A stretch of 64,000 nt of DNA from Heligmosomoides polygyrus polygyrus (taxonomy: Eukaryota > Nematoda > Chromadorea > Rhabditida > Heligmosomidae). The notes below the pieces were generated by a model, which did no database searches, was not told the DNA's origin, and saw nothing but the letters and a program-made list of their open reading frames with translations. Shown one piece after another: positions 1 to 10,928 of the stretch (the first letter of the stretch is position 1; each line of letters begins with the position of its first letter). The DNA lies in the NCBI GenBank assembly GCA_947396885.1, contig OX377201.1:62026623-62090622 (forward strand). The letters are read 5' to 3'. The translations under genes and the position numbers were made by a program.

Positions 1-2670
1 TGGCAGTGCAGAAGGATCAGAACATTCGGTGAATCGGTACCATAAAATTCGGGTAAAGAGTTTTTGTACTTGTTCAACTTTCAAAACATCTTTTTTGAGA
101 ACAGGGGACCAAGCATACATGCCATACTCAACATGAGGCAATACATACGCCTTATAGAGTCGTAATAATAATGGCACATCTGAACATTTGATATTGCGGA
201 AAATCATGAATATGGCTCTAGATGCCTTTTTTGTTACACAATCGATATGCTTAGAAAACTTGAGATCGGCATCAAATGTTATTCCCAGGTCTTTGACAAT
301 ATTACTTCTCAACATAGCAACGCCGTTGACGTAGAAATCCAAGGAGCAGAGCTACCAATATGCATCACCATACTTTTGCTTACGTTGAGTGGGAGGTTCC
401 ATTGATTAGTCCATACGTTTAATATTTCAACTGCATTGACAAGGGCTTCATGCACCTCTGACCTGTTTAAGCTGTCATAAGTAGCATAGATTTTTACGTC
501 GTCAGCAAAAGCCTTGACACTAATAACAGAATGGAACATGAGGGCTTTTGGCAAATCATGAGTGTACATTAAAAAAAGAAGTGGTGATAAAACAGCCCCT
601 TGAGGTACTCCGCTAGAGCATCTGTAATTTCTCGAAAACGAATGTCTTACTTTAACTGTCATAAATCTGTCACGTAAGTAGGATCTAAACCACTCTAACA
701 GTTTACCACGTATGCCAGCAAATCTAAGTTTTTCTATCAACTTACTATGGCATACCTTATTAAACGCCTTAGAAAAATCGAGGTATAAGATTTCTACTGA
801 CTTGCCATTGTTAATAGCTTTGCTCCAATCATAAACGGAATCAAATATATTAGTAGTGGTAGAAGCACCAGATAAGAAGCCGTGTTGTTCGCGAGGAATG
901 AAGGAGATTCTGTTCAACCAGGCTACAAGTTTGTCTCTTATTAATCTTTCCATCACCTTTACTGGAGCAGGCGTCAGACTTATCGGCCGAAAGTTACTAA
1001 GATCATTGTTCTTCGATGATTTTGGAATAGCTCTAACAATGGCATGTTTCCATAACTGTGGAACTTCTCCTAAGAGGAGGGAAAGATTAAACAGATGCGC
1101 TAGCGGTTTGCATAGAGAAAGGTAGCATTGGCGGTACAATATTTGCGGAAGACCATCGTAGGGTTCACTTATTGATGGTTGAAGTCTTTTTAGTACGGCA
1201 GACACCTCATCAGGATAAAAGTACAATTCGCTGAGTAATTCTCGACCATAACTGTTTAGTCCCAGTTGAGATTCACTGGAAGGACAGTCGGCATTAAAGA
1301 CACTAGCAAAATACTGCGCAAGTGCTTCAGCTTTCTCGTTGTCATCAATATAGCGATTACCCATATGATCAATTAAAGTAGATAACGATGCATCAGGTTT
1401 CACTTTTTTCCGCAGATACTGGTAAAATAGATTAAAAGGTGCTTTCTTTGATATGCGGCGCTCGTAATTAGCAAGAAATTTTTTTAGATGATAGTGCAGG
1501 TCGGTGCAAACTTTTCTATAAAGTTGATTGGAAAGTGGATTAGGCAGTTGTAGGTAAAGCCTTGTCTTTTGGTGCAATAAATTTGTGATATGAAGTGGAT
1601 AGGTGATGCGCGAGCATTTTGGAACTTTGAAAGGAACAAACAAGGCAAGTGCATTATAAAGGGTTAGGCAGAAACGCTGATAAACACCATTTACAGAAGA
1701 GTACTGATCAAATAGATTGAGCCAATTAATATTGAACAGATATTGATTCAGTGCAGAAAAGTCTGTTCTTGAAAAATCCGGCACGGGAAAACTTTTCATT
1801 CGACCAAAGGTCGAGGTGATTTCGAATTTTACGATTGCATGATCAGATGTTGCTAGTGGTGGAAGTGAGCTTACATTACAAACGTTGTGGGTGGGTGAGA
1901 GAACGACATCAAAAATTTTGTTGTTGTGTGTGGGATTCTTTACAAACTGCGTGAAATCTGAATTCCGAAAAAAGTCGAGGAAGGTCCTAGCACTTGAATT
2001 TAGAGATGTAGTAGTGACCCAGTCAACATCGAGATTAAAATCACCAACCAATATAGTGCTAGCATGAACGCAAGCCAAGTCACGAAGCAGCTCAAGAAGC
2101 GAACTGTCGTCTACTTGGGTTGAATTCGGGGGCCTGTAAACAGTGATGAGACGTATGCGGGAGTATGTCAACGGGAGAAACAGGTCTATGCAAAGCACTT
2201 CCGCTGCTTTGGGAGATGGGTGTACTATGAAGTCAGCATATAGATCAGTTTTAACAAGGCAACAAACACCCCTCCTTTACCATGGTTACGATCAGTTCTA
2301 TAAATGGAGTACGGAAGGCTACCCACGATTTCTGAGTCCTGAATTTTATCAGTGAGCCATGTCTCGGTTATAAATATCAAATCGAGGTCATTTGTACATA
2401 ATCCCACCATTTTGTACATAAAAGCGAATGTAAATGGCCTATTTTGTTGCATATGCTACGGGCATTAAACAAAAAGCCGAGAAGTAATTGCTGGACCGTA
2501 GGATCTCTATTGATTTCCAGTGCTTTATCAAGCAGGGAATCAAAAGACATTCTATCAGGATGGAGCACAGGATCAAGACTGGCAGAAAGTGCGGCGTTGT
2601 TGAGTCTTAGGCGGCATTTCAATGAAAAATTTAGGCTGAACGCAAAGAAGTAGTTACGAGACAGTACCAC
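1..2670 (-). mobile_element. CR1/Jockey-like non-LTR retrotransposon, ORF2, decayed, runs off left edge
   Basis: Encodes an apurinic-type endonuclease followed by reverse transcriptase, the enzymes for target-primed reverse transcription. Reading on the minus strand from 2670, the endonuclease shows NARSICNKIG, ITETWL, GDFNLD and TSDHAIV. The RT shows FRPISLTP, LDFSKAF, SSGVPQGAVLSPLLF and the catalytic FADD. The longest uninterrupted piece is 629 codons (2198-309). The frame breaks near 2400, near 2260 and near 345, and after the last break the RT C-terminal region continues in another frame from about 330 to base 1 (NIVKDLGITF ... RPLY-type region). These shifts make it a pseudogene. Clade assignment (CR1 versus Jockey) is from overall motif style, not a tree. 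No ORF1 or 5' end is recognisable above 2670. Confidence 0.85.
309..2198 (-). pseudogene. CR1-like endonuclease/reverse transcriptase, longest open segment
   Basis: This 629-codon segment of the element above carries the C-terminal half of the endonuclease (GDFNLDVDW and the catalytic SDH in TSDHAIV) and most of the RT fingers and palm, including the FADD catalytic box followed by VKIY. It begins inside the protein, because endonuclease motifs lie upstream in other frames, and ends early by frameshift before the RT thumb region. The protein is therefore not expected to be functional as it stands. Gene-like ORFs on the opposite strand here are shadows. Confidence 0.85.
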
Positions 2671-2699
2671 AAATGCAAAGCGAGCGTTTGAATCAAAAG

Positions 2700-3810
2700 T
2701 AGGTTGAAATCATCGATGAATGATAACGGAGAGCGGAGTCCGCACGACCACTCACGGCCAGGGTAGGTGGATGAACGGATATATATAAACATGGCTGCTA
2801 ACATTTAACGAAATTTGTGCAACTGTCCGTTACTGGACAGCTAAGATGAGATGTCTTTGCAGTACCTGTCGAATGAATGAAGCGATCTCTATCTACCGCA
2901 CACACCTTGATGAATGCCTTTTCTTGAACATGTCCGCTGTGTTTTAACCTAGAAAACTTCGTGGCAGTTAATGTTAGGCTGCAAAGTGTTCATTCGTGTC
3001 AATTTTTAACTTAAATCAATTCAATTGGAGGGCAAAAAAGGTGAACTGAGGTGAGCCTACAGAGGCAAATTTAATAACATCAAGATGATGTTTCTGAGCT
3101 GACGTTCCTTCTATTACGTAGATTCTAATACGTCCGAAAATAAATAAGTAAAATGTATCGCACAGCTCCTAGCACGGCTGATCGATCTATCAAATTGGAA
3201 TATTCAACTGCAATCCGTTTTTTCAATTAGTGGCGGTAAGATTTCCATAGAAGAAAAAACAGAGGGTCGAAAACCTTAAAAAAGGCGATAAGTGAAGTGA
3301 ACCGGGAATCAGCCGCAGTGTCGAAATATGGGAATGTTTTCATATTTATTGGCCAATTTTATTTTACGAAACATGCCGTGTTTATTTTGTTTTGTTTTGG
3401 AATTGCTCTTTTTACGCCAGGCGTTCACCATGCAATCTGTAAAGACGTGAGCGTTCTTCGCACATATCGTCGTGGCGCAGAAAGTTTACGTTAGTGACGC
3501 GTTTGCGAAACCTCTGCGGCGTTCTCGGATTTGAGCACTTCGGAAGTGAAAAGCCACAGCGTAGTTCCTCAGTATCAGGAACAAGAACATGGTCATTTAG
3601 GATGTCATGAATGTTGTGTATTCTTGCGCCTTGCGATTCGGTACACAATGTGACTAATTGGACTTACGTATACAGATCCCGTTGAGACCGTTCTTTCGAC
3701 ATTCCCATTGTTACGAGTCGATGAGAACCGGCCGAGTTCCCGATCAGCAGGCGATGTGGGATGTCTGAATCTTAAGTGTGTTGTTTTATGTGTTGTTCAT
3801 GGTTTGAAAG
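2700..3810. other. Intergenic or 5' region of the phosphatase gene, nothing firm
   Basis: AT-rich sequence with a few short ORFs without recognisable domains. A stretch at about 3691-3790, preceded by a plausible acceptor (tatacag), stays open on the plus strand and could be an upstream exon of the phosphatase (VETVLSTFPLLRVDENRPS). It has no clear motif, so I do not call it. Confidence 0.3.
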
Positions 3811-3959
3811 CTTCTTCAACGTTCGTTGTTAAGTGCTCTTCGCATTGAACCCGGCATTCCTCCGAGTACGGACAAGCGTCAAGTTTTCCCAGTGAAAATA
3901 CTTCCTCATCTTTTGCTCGGCAACTACGAAACTGCCAGTGATGCCCAAGTTTTGGAGCG
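3811..3959 (+). CDS. lip-1: Phosphatase exon (start of catalytic domain)
   Basis: Open in the frame [15 protein letters not shown] to [17 protein letters not shown], then the donor cg|gtgagt at 3960. The 5' limit is approximate. An in-frame TGA at 3805-3807 means the exon starts after it, possibly at the weak acceptor gaaag ending at 3810. [13 protein letters not shown] is the conserved entry to the DUSP fold. Confidence 0.65.
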
Positions 3960-5906
3960 GTGAGTCCACTAGAGTTCAGTACCGTTATTTATTTGCTGTG
4001 TAGTTTCTTTCCGTCATAATTGTTGGCTTTAAACAAGTTCTTAAGCTAACTTAGTTTATCGGAGGGCACTGCCAGAGAACGTGTAAACGTTTAAAAATAC
4101 TAAAGTGTCGCAAGGTGGTGGAGTCGAAGCCGACCACCAGGCCTTTAACGCAGTATCCCTTACCACTACGCTAGTTATTATGTAACATATACACGTGTTC
4201 ACGGACGATCCCAAAGTAACTTTGAATGCCTCCAACTCGTTTGGTCTAATGAGTCCGCAAAGCGAAACATACTTTGCTACCACTTGAGTGGTGGGAAACT
4301 CCGCTGTGGCATCCACCTCCGCCGTTCAGACGTGCGCTCAATCTTAAGCTGGTTAGTCTAGTTCGGTGCTCTAGATCAAACCACGCTTATCCATAAGAGC
4401 CTTTTCTGTGAATGAGAAATCCCTGAAGATGCGAATTTATTCAAATTGGAGTTGCTCGAGATTTATATTCAGCAGACCTTGGCCGAACGCTGTTGCCCTT
4501 TAAGGTGTATGCGAAGCGTTCGGCTGCATGCCGTTTCGATTCTCTCCCTGATGACGAGGCATACCAAGTGTTGAATAAGCGAGTTCATTGTAAAGGTTCA
4601 ATTGCTCCATGTTACATGCAGTTTGTCAACTTGAAACACAAAGATATGTCGTGTTCATTATTTGCTTATTTACTCAAGGGGTGCGCACAGAAAACCCAGA
4701 ATTACGGTAGCATACATATATGACTGAAACCACCAGCCGCGTCAGACTGTGCATCATCACCAGACATTGTGGAACAATCCCCAAATTTGAGAACAAAAGA
4801 TTTCTTCTACAGATGTGAAGAGAGAACTCGACTTGATCTTTGTGCTTGCTAGCAATAGGTTAAATTTTTTGAGAGCTCTGCAAGTCAAGAAAGTCTGACC
4901 TGATGCGCGATTTAGCAACCGACAGTAAGTTTCAGCTTACCTCGTAAACTGATAGTGAATTCTTGTTTACAGTTTGCATCTAGGTGCTTTCATTTTCTGC
5001 TATAGCTGAAATTAGGTAGTATTTCAGGAATGGTGCTCGTTACATCATTAATGTGACTTCGAATCTTCCGAACACGTTCGAGGATAATCCGTCTTTTCAT
5101 TACCTGAGAATCTCCGTGGACGACAACAGTTCGCATAATCTCTCGCAGCACTTTCCTGGTGAGCGGCGTTCACAGCTTCTTCATCTAGCCTGGTTTGCTG
5201 ATCGCTATTTTCCTCTAACAGAGGCCATCGCTTTCATTGACGCGGCCGCGCGTGCTGGTGACGCCTGTCTCGTGCACTGCCTTGCTGGGATTTCTCGAAG
5301 CGTCACCGTTTGTCTCGCGTATCTCATGGCGAAGAACAAGTGAGCTGATCCACACTCATGCACTTCTTCCTACACCCATAGGTACTATCACTATTCCTTT
5401 AGATGGAGCTTAGAAGACGCTTACGACTTGGTTCTACGTCGTAATGCAAGCATCGCTCCTAATTTCCATTTCATGGGACAGCTTACCGAATACGAGCGAC
5501 ATTTGGGCCTACGAGGATCCAGTATGGGGGTGAGTCTGATCTTGTTTCCATGCCGTCACTGAGTTTGTTAACAGTTTGTCTATGGTTGCACTGATAGTTT
5601 GTTAGACAGCCCGGTGTTAAAATAGGGCCTAAGGACCTTTCACGAATCGAAGCAAAGAGTGATGATAAATCTGAAACCACTATAATTTTTGGGCCATTTA
5701 AAAAAATATACAAAATAAGGATTGACGTGGCGAAATTGGAAAAGGCTTGCGGCCATTTGGAAAGAGACCTCAATATTAACGTAAATTCAGTTGGTGCCAA
5801 AAAAAGGAGTACATCGAAGGAGCTTATTGCGAAACTTTTCTCGAATAGGATGCCTTGGTGGATACCTTTCTTTTTTGAGTCTATCTTTTCACGATTACAG
5901 TATTAG
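3811..5906 (+). CDS. lip-1: MKP-3/LIP-1-type dual-specificity (MAP kinase) phosphatase, spliced, 5' incomplete
   Basis: Predicted to remove phosphate from Thr and Tyr of ERK-type MAP kinases and so oppose Ras signalling; MKP-3/DUSP6 enzymes of this class are cytoplasmic. Proposed exons: about 3811-3959, 5028-5158, 5222-5339, 5403-5529 and 5610-5906; all phases join and all introns are GT-AG. The catalytic domain opens with [18 protein letters not shown], continues with [11 protein letters not shown] and the general-acid region [12 protein letters not shown], then the signature HCLAGISRS (Cys codon 5278-5280, Arg 5296-5298), and ends [21 protein letters not shown]. Spacing matches DUSP6 once two 63-bp introns (5159-5221, 5340-5402) are removed. 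The N-terminal rhodanese/kinase-binding domain of full-length MKPs is not found, so the 5' end is missing or unrecognised. The symbol is by family resemblance. The last exon is uncertain. Confidence 0.75.
3960..5027 (+). other. Intron of the phosphatase gene
   Basis: A 1,068-bp GT-AG intron, much longer than the other introns of this gene. It holds a tRNA-like minus-strand sequence near 4.1 kb; otherwise nothing recognisable. Confidence 0.7.
4100..4190 (-). repeat. tRNA-like / SINE head remnant
   Basis: Read on the minus strand, an A-box-like stretch (TAGCGTAGTGGTAAGGG) is followed by a B-box-like stretch (GGCTTCGACTCC) at tRNA-like spacing. No full cloverleaf can be drawn with confidence, so this is more likely a SINE head or tRNA pseudogene than a working tRNA. 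Confidence 0.35.
5028..5158 (+). CDS. lip-1: Phosphatase exon with general-acid Asp
   Basis: Acceptor atttcag at 5021-5027 and donor gtgagc at 5159. Encodes [15 protein letters not shown] through [18 protein letters not shown]. An Asp of the VDDN segment is the expected general acid. Reading straight through the following 63-bp intron stays open, which explains the longer unspliced ORF. Confidence 0.8.
5222..5339 (+). CDS. lip-1: Phosphatase exon with HCLAGISRS active site
   Basis: Encodes [16 protein letters not shown], then the P-loop HCLAGISRS and [12 protein letters not shown]. The acceptor ctaacag ends at 5221 and the donor gtgagc starts at 5340. Both neighbouring introns are 63 bp and contain no stop in frame, so intron retention would give an in-frame insertion. 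Confidence 0.85.
5403..5529 (+). CDS. lip-1: Phosphatase exon, end of catalytic domain
   Basis: Encodes [20 protein letters not shown] to [13 protein letters not shown]. The acceptor ctttag ending at 5402 gives the same spacing as DUSP6 between AYLM and DAYD. Donor gtgagt at 5530. An earlier acceptor (catag at 5381) would insert a few residues and is less likely. Confidence 0.8.
5610..5906 (+). CDS. lip-1: Possible C-terminal exon; stop codon lies in the mariner end
   Basis: From acceptor ttagacag (ending 5609) a phase-0 frame stays open for 98 codons, beginning [17 protein letters not shown] and including [17 protein letters not shown] and [12 protein letters not shown]. The stop TAG at 5904-5906 sits inside the mariner terminal repeat, which starts at 5903. 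On the far side of the mariner the same frame would continue for about 30 codons to a TAG at 7271-7273, just before the assembly gap. I recognise no domain. It could be a worm-specific tail or a chance open frame. Confidence 0.4.
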   Translation, partial: PGVKIGPKDLSRIEAKSDDKSETTIIFGPFKKIYKIRIDVAKLEKACGHLERDLNINVNSVGAKKRSTSKELIAKLFSNRMPWWIPFFFESIFSRLQY

Positions 5907-7180
5907 GTTGGCGCATAAGTTCTCGGACACTTGGGGCATGAAATATTGATTATCACAACATACGAACAACAATACCAAATCATTTCAAGTAACCACCCTT
6001 TACATCAATTGTCCTTCGCCAAGTACTGGTAAGTCATGAATGCCTTTTCTCCAAAACGTGGCCGGTTGTGATTCGAAAAATGTGAGCAGTGCCTCCTTGA
6101 CATCCTCTCGGTTCCTAAATTGCTGGCCGTCCAAATAGCGTTGAAGGCTTGAAAACAAATGATAATCAGAAGGAGCGAGATCTGGTGAGTAAGGTGGATG
6201 TGGAGGAACGGTCCATCCGTAGTCCGCCAACTCAGCCGCCGTCGCTCTAGCAATATGCATGCGGTCTAGCGTTGTCGTGTTGAAAATACACCTTCACTTG
6301 CTCTTCTCGTGCGGTTTGAAGGTGGGCCATCAACTTGCTCAGTTGGTTGACGTAAACCTCTGCCGTCACTGTTATCCCTTCGTCCAGCAGCTCCCAGTAT
6401 TCTACGCCAAGAACGCTCCACCAAATGCATAGCATCACCTTTTTCACGTGAAGGTCGTGTTTCGGAACGTCCTCTGCCTCTCCAGTTGCGTCAACCCACT
6501 GTGCACGCCGGTGATAATTAGAATAGAGTATCCACTTCTCATCCCCGGTGACAAGGTTGTCCAGCCATCCGTGGATACGTCTGAGGGTAAGGAGAGACAG
6601 AGCGACATCGGCTCTGCGATCCATGTCATGTTGTGTCAGGTCGTGAGGTACCCAGCGACCCAATTTTTCCACCTTGCCAATCGACTTCAATCCTCGAACG
6701 ACTGTTGAGTGACTAACACCAAGGGTGCTTGATAGTTCGCGAGTGGTTTGGTATGGGTCCGCTTCCACTCTACTTCGGAGGCCATCCAAATCCAGTGTCA
6801 TCGGACGCCCTTCTCGTTCATTATTTTCAACGGAGAATTCACCAACTGCACACTTCGAGAACCAGTGGTACACAGTACTTCGAGCAGGAGCACTCTCGTT
6901 GTAAACATCCTTCAGGCGACGATACGATTCGTTGGCATTGAGGCCAGATTGATGCAGGAATAACATGACGTGCCGAATATGCGTCTCAGTTGGGATGAAT
7001 TGCTTAGCCATAATAGCTGACGGTAACAACGCAGAAGTAAATGTTAGGAACTGTTTTGTAGCACTTTCCTTTCTCTATCGATCGATCATTTACGCGTTGA
7101 CACATGTGAGAAATTAGGCGGGAAAATGCGCTTTCAATTCAGGAGGGATCAAATGTCCGAGAACTTATGCACCAACCTAA
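5903..7180 (-). mobile_element. mariner-family DNA transposon, near intact
   Basis: The element is 1,278 bp, the usual mariner size. Terminal inverted repeats of at least 27 bp (5903-5929 and 7154-7180) differ at one position and begin TTAGGTTGG. The flanking TA dinucleotides at 5901-5902 and 7181-7182 are the expected target duplication. The transposase reads on the minus strand. The element lies just downstream of the phosphatase catalytic exons. Confidence 0.95.
6000..7011 (-). pseudogene. mariner transposase (DD34D), one frameshift
   Basis: Cut-and-paste transposase that binds the terminal repeats and moves the element into TA sites. Start ATG at 7011-7009 (MAKQFIPTETHIRHV); an upstream in-frame Met at 7029 is less family-like. 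The N-terminal helix-turn-helix region includes SRVEADPYQTTRELSSTLGVS. The catalytic aspartates are visible in VTGDEKW, in HDNARPH, and in YSPDLAPSDYHLF, the last in a different frame. A 4-bp tandem duplication (atgcatgc, 6255-6262) shifts the frame between the second and third Asp and truncates the protein to about 254 residues. Apart from this single lesion the coding sequence is open, which suggests fairly recent insertion. Confidence 0.92.
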
Positions 7181-7273
7181 TATTTTGAAAAGATGACGTT
7201 TTCTTGCGAAAAAAGTGCGTGCAGCGCAGGCGGGTATGACGGGAGTCCTTTTCCCTTCATCTTCTGCCTATAG

Positions 7274-7473
7274 NNNNNNNNNNNNNNNNNNNNNNNNNNN
7301 NNNNNNNNNNNNNNNNNNNNNNNNNNNNNNNNNNNNNNNNNNNNNNNNNNNNNNNNNNNNNNNNNNNNNNNNNNNNNNNNNNNNNNNNNNNNNNNNNNNN
7401 NNNNNNNNNNNNNNNNNNNNNNNNNNNNNNNNNNNNNNNNNNNNNNNNNNNNNNNNNNNNNNNNNNNNNNNNN
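7274..7473. other. Assembly gap, 200 N
   Basis: Exactly 200 unknown bases, probably a placeholder of arbitrary length. It directly follows a possible original stop codon (7271-7273) of the phosphatase tail frame. Confidence 0.99.
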
Positions 7474-8447
7474 CATTTCGATACTCTGTGTCAGTTGTGA
7501 TTCGGAGAAGTTGTCAAGAGCACAAATGCTGAGCTCCTGGCGGTTTTGACGTTTTCTGCCCAGCAAAGGAGTGCTGTTCGCCCGGGCGAGGGCGGGTGGA
7601 CTAGCGCTGGGTCATAGTGCGGGTGAGGCGCAACAGTCATCCCAGCGCTTCTGTTTTCGGCAACTTTCGGCTGTGCACCGCTGGATCTACCACAGTGTCG
7701 CACAAATTTCGCCCGGTTCCCGACGACACAGCGCTTGCTCACCGAGGCGGAGCTCCCGCGTGTGCTATTCCGCAGTTGCTGACGAGCACTCAGTTCTACA
7801 AGATCACCAGCACGGGTGTGGTGTATAAATCATAAATACGCACAGACCTGGTCACCAGTCTCCTCAGATGCACAGTGCAAATTTCCGCTCTCGAAATCGG
7901 CCGTGATCGTTCAGGAGCAGCAACTGCCTTCTTCTGTTATGCTGTTGAGAACGTCCAGCTTTCAGCCGTACGTCACAATGCAGCCAAAAAATCCGTCGTT
8001 GTTGCAGTGGAAAATTTCAGCTTCCGCGACACGTAATGCTTTGTTGGCGTCGAGAGAGCGAAAGCAAAAACTCCGTCTCAATAAACAACTGCACAATGAG
8101 AGCTAGGCCGCAGCGTAATGTGCAATAAAGCGCTCCTGTCACTCGTGAAGTCCCTCGTTGCTTGTCACATCTTTAGTGACTGCAGTTTGGAAGCAGCGCT
8201 TACTGTTCCCACCACGATCTGACAAAAATAGGTGGCGGTCGATTCCTTCAATAGAAGTCTCACTCTGCTCGAGTCTGCAAACCAGTGAACCGAACCGCCA
8301 TTGTTCTCGCTATCTCTGGGTTACAGCCTGTTTAAGGTGAAATTGAGGAAGCCTTGTGAACAGCGTTCTGGCCGCATATGAACTTAAAAAGCATAAACTT
8401 CTGAAGTGCGTCAGCATGCGTTTTACAGGTGAAACGCTTCCCTTGAC
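7474..8447. other. Intergenic, nothing recognised
   Basis: Short overlapping ORFs on both strands without motif. No TE or RNA gene was identified by eye. Confidence 0.4.
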
Positions 8448-8450
8448 TGA

Positions 8451-8920
8451 CCAGGAGACCATCTCAACGGTAGGTCGGAACTGCCCAAGTGTTGTATATT
8501 GTCAGAATCGCATCTCTCTGGGATACAATAAAATGTAAATATCTCGACCCCAATACAATTCTGCGCAGAGTTAGGGACGACGAAAGTTGGGCCGTCGATG
8601 GCGTTAGCCCTATCCCTGCAGGCGGAGGGCGGGCTCAAGTTGGCTGGAAACTATGGTGACGAAAGAGCGATGGTGGCCCAGTGAGTAGAGGGGCGGTGTA
8701 ATTTCCATTATCGCTATTTCCAGCCAACTTGAGCCCGCCCTCCGCGTCCAGGCAGAGGACTAACGCCGCCAGCAGCACAAATTCCGTCATCCCTAACTCT
8801 GCGCAGAGTTGTATTGGGGTCGAAATATTTGCATTCCGTTGTTTCCCAGAGAGAGAGAGACTATTCTGCTCATATACAACAGTTGGGCCGTTCCAACCTA
8901 CCGTTGAGATAGACTCCTGG
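8451..8920. mobile_element. Foldback (long-TIR) element, copy 1
   Basis: A 470-bp near-palindrome. Left arm about 8451-8653 and right arm about 8718-8920 are inverted copies with a loop of roughly 65 bp. The ends read CCAGGAG ... CTCCTGG and are flanked by the 3-bp duplication TGA (8448-8450 and 8921-8923). It shares its outer sequence (CTCAACGGTAGGT, the CAATACAACTCTGCGCAGAG block) with the larger copies at 9494 and 34718. No protein is encoded. Confidence 0.85.
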
Positions 8921-9493
8921 TGAGTCCACAAAATTTGTCAGAATTACTGTTCTACTGGAATGTATTCTGTGCTCGTGTACTCTGCACGAATCCTGAACGC
9001 TTTTCCTAACTGGCGCCTTTGGCACAATACGCGCGTATATAGGTGAGACTCCAAGCCCCCGATTAAGGTGTGCTTTCGAAGGTGCTTCATAATTTAGTAT
9101 TTAACTGTTGTTCGTAGTCTTTCATTATCGGAAGCAGGAAAGCTGGAGAAATCTTGCAGTCATCAATTAGACTTCTTCAGCCGTAGGTATTCGGAAACGG
9201 CTCAACATGTCTTCGAGAACTCTCGCACATCTAATTATGGGGATTTGCTATGTAGACGATTGGTTTCTGACGAAACCGTGACCATAGTTGTCCACACGAC
9301 ACCTATTTCAAAACAGCTGTGTGTCCTTAATACACCCAGAACATTCCACTTCTATAGGATGTCGTGTAGCCGGTATTTTGTCTAGAAGAGCACTTACAGT
9401 GACCACCGACGGAAGTCGAAGCCTTTCTGGTGAAGTCTAGTGCCACATCGATGGCCACAGAATGCTTGATTGGCCTGTGAGCTGCCGGGCTTA

Positions 9494-10925
9494 CCAGGAT
9501 ACTATCTCAACGGTAGGTTGGAACGGCGCAAGAGTTGTATATGGGCAGGACCGCCTCTCCTTGGGAAGTAACAAACTGCAGGTATCTCGACCTCAATACA
9601 ACTCTGCGCAAAGTTAGGGGCGCAGGAAGTCGCCTGTTGGCGCCCTGTTGATGACGTGCTCCACAGCTGACGGGAACGCGCGGGATGAGGGCTGGTATCG
9701 AGGATCGCCGCAGTGCACAGGTGGCGTAGTAGGGAAGGGCTCGGGCTCGTGAGCGAGGGGTCGAGGGTTCGGATCCCGCAGACTATGTTTCTTTTGCAAT
9801 TTTGCAAAATCCATGTTTATCATATAGGTAATCTAGCTAGGGGTATTATAGTGTGTTATAGAGCATGTTTACATATAACATACCACCCATACCGTTAACA
9901 ATGGTGGTCCAGGCAGGGTTACCGATTTCGTTGAAACTTCGTCTAGAGAGGTTTGGGGTGCTGATCACGAATCTTACATCCGTTCTTCACGATTCCGTCG
10001 GAGGCCACCCATACCGTTAACAAGGGTGGTCCAGACAGGGTTACCGATTTCGCTGAAACTTCGTCTAGGGAGATTATTTCTGGCGCTAATCACGAATCTG
10101 ATATCCATTCTTCACGATTCGGCTGGATAATATAAATACAGGAAGGACAGGATTACATTCCTAAAGTTTCTGCCGGTGACGGCAGGTAGAGACAGAATCG
10201 TGAAAAACGGATGTCAAATTCATGATCAGCACCCCAAATATCCATCCCTAGACGAAGTTTCGGCGAAATCGGTGACCCTGCCTGGACCACCCTTGTTAAC
10301 GGTATGGGTGGCCTCCGACCGAATCGTGAAAAACGGATGTCAGATTCGTGATCAGCACCCCAATAAACCGCCCTAGAAGAAGTTTCAGCAAAAAAATTTT
10401 TGACCGAAGTCTTGTTGGTGGAGTCGGAACTTTTAATTAGTTCCACAAAATATCTATCGTTACATAACTACAGCTTCACACAAAATAGGCTGACACACAG
10501 AAGTGAACATTTTAGCTAATCTGTAGTTTGAAGCACATGTTATATGTAAACATGCTCTATAACACACTATAATACCCCTAGCTGGATTACCTATATGATA
10601 AACCTGGATTTTGCAAAAGTGCAAAAGAAACGCAGTCTGTGGGATCCAAACCCCCAACCCCTCTCTCACGAGCCCGAGCTCCTCCCTACTACGCCACCTG
10701 TGCACTGCGCCGATCCTCGATACCAGCCCTCATCCCGCGCGCGCCCGTCAGCTGTGGAGCACGTGAATCAACAGGACGTCAACAGGCGACTTCCGTCGCC
10801 CCTAACTCTGCGCAGAGTTGTATTGGGGTCGAGATACCTGCAGTTTGTTACTTCCCAGGTAGAGGCGGTTCTGCCCATATACAACACTTGCGCCGTTTCG
10901 ACCTACCGTTGAGATAGTATCCTGG
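9494..10925. mobile_element. Foldback element, copy 2, with tRNA-like arms
   Basis: A 1,432-bp element ending CCAGGATACTATCTC ... GAGATAGTATCCTGG with 3-bp TTA duplications (9491-9493, 10926-10928). Arms of about 400 bp (9494-9898 and about 10530-10925) are inverted copies. The interior contains diverged, partly inverted copies of another dispersed unit (gtcagattcgtgatcagcacc, ggaccacccttgttaacgg) at about 9900-10130 and 10200-10375. Non-coding, so its mobility would need a transposase in trans. The 3-bp T-N-A duplication suggests a PIF/Harbinger-like source, but that is inference. Confidence 0.85.
9722..9776 (+). repeat. tRNA-like A/B-box segment in the foldback arm
   Basis: TGGCGTAGTAGG (9722-9733) resembles a Pol III A box and GGTTCGGATCC (9766-9776) a B box, spaced as in tRNA genes. 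The inverted arm near 10640-10700 has a mutated B box. It may come from a SINE captured by the element. Transcription is not shown. Confidence 0.5.
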
Positions 10926-10928
10926 TTA

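Noticed and set aside
3691..3790. Possible upstream phosphatase exon
   Set aside because: Open and preceded by an acceptor-like site, but it has no rhodanese-type motif and the donor is unclear.
9660..9780. Functional tRNA gene in the foldback arm
   Set aside because: A and B boxes are present but acceptor and anticodon stems do not pair convincingly, and the sequence is duplicated in the element arms.
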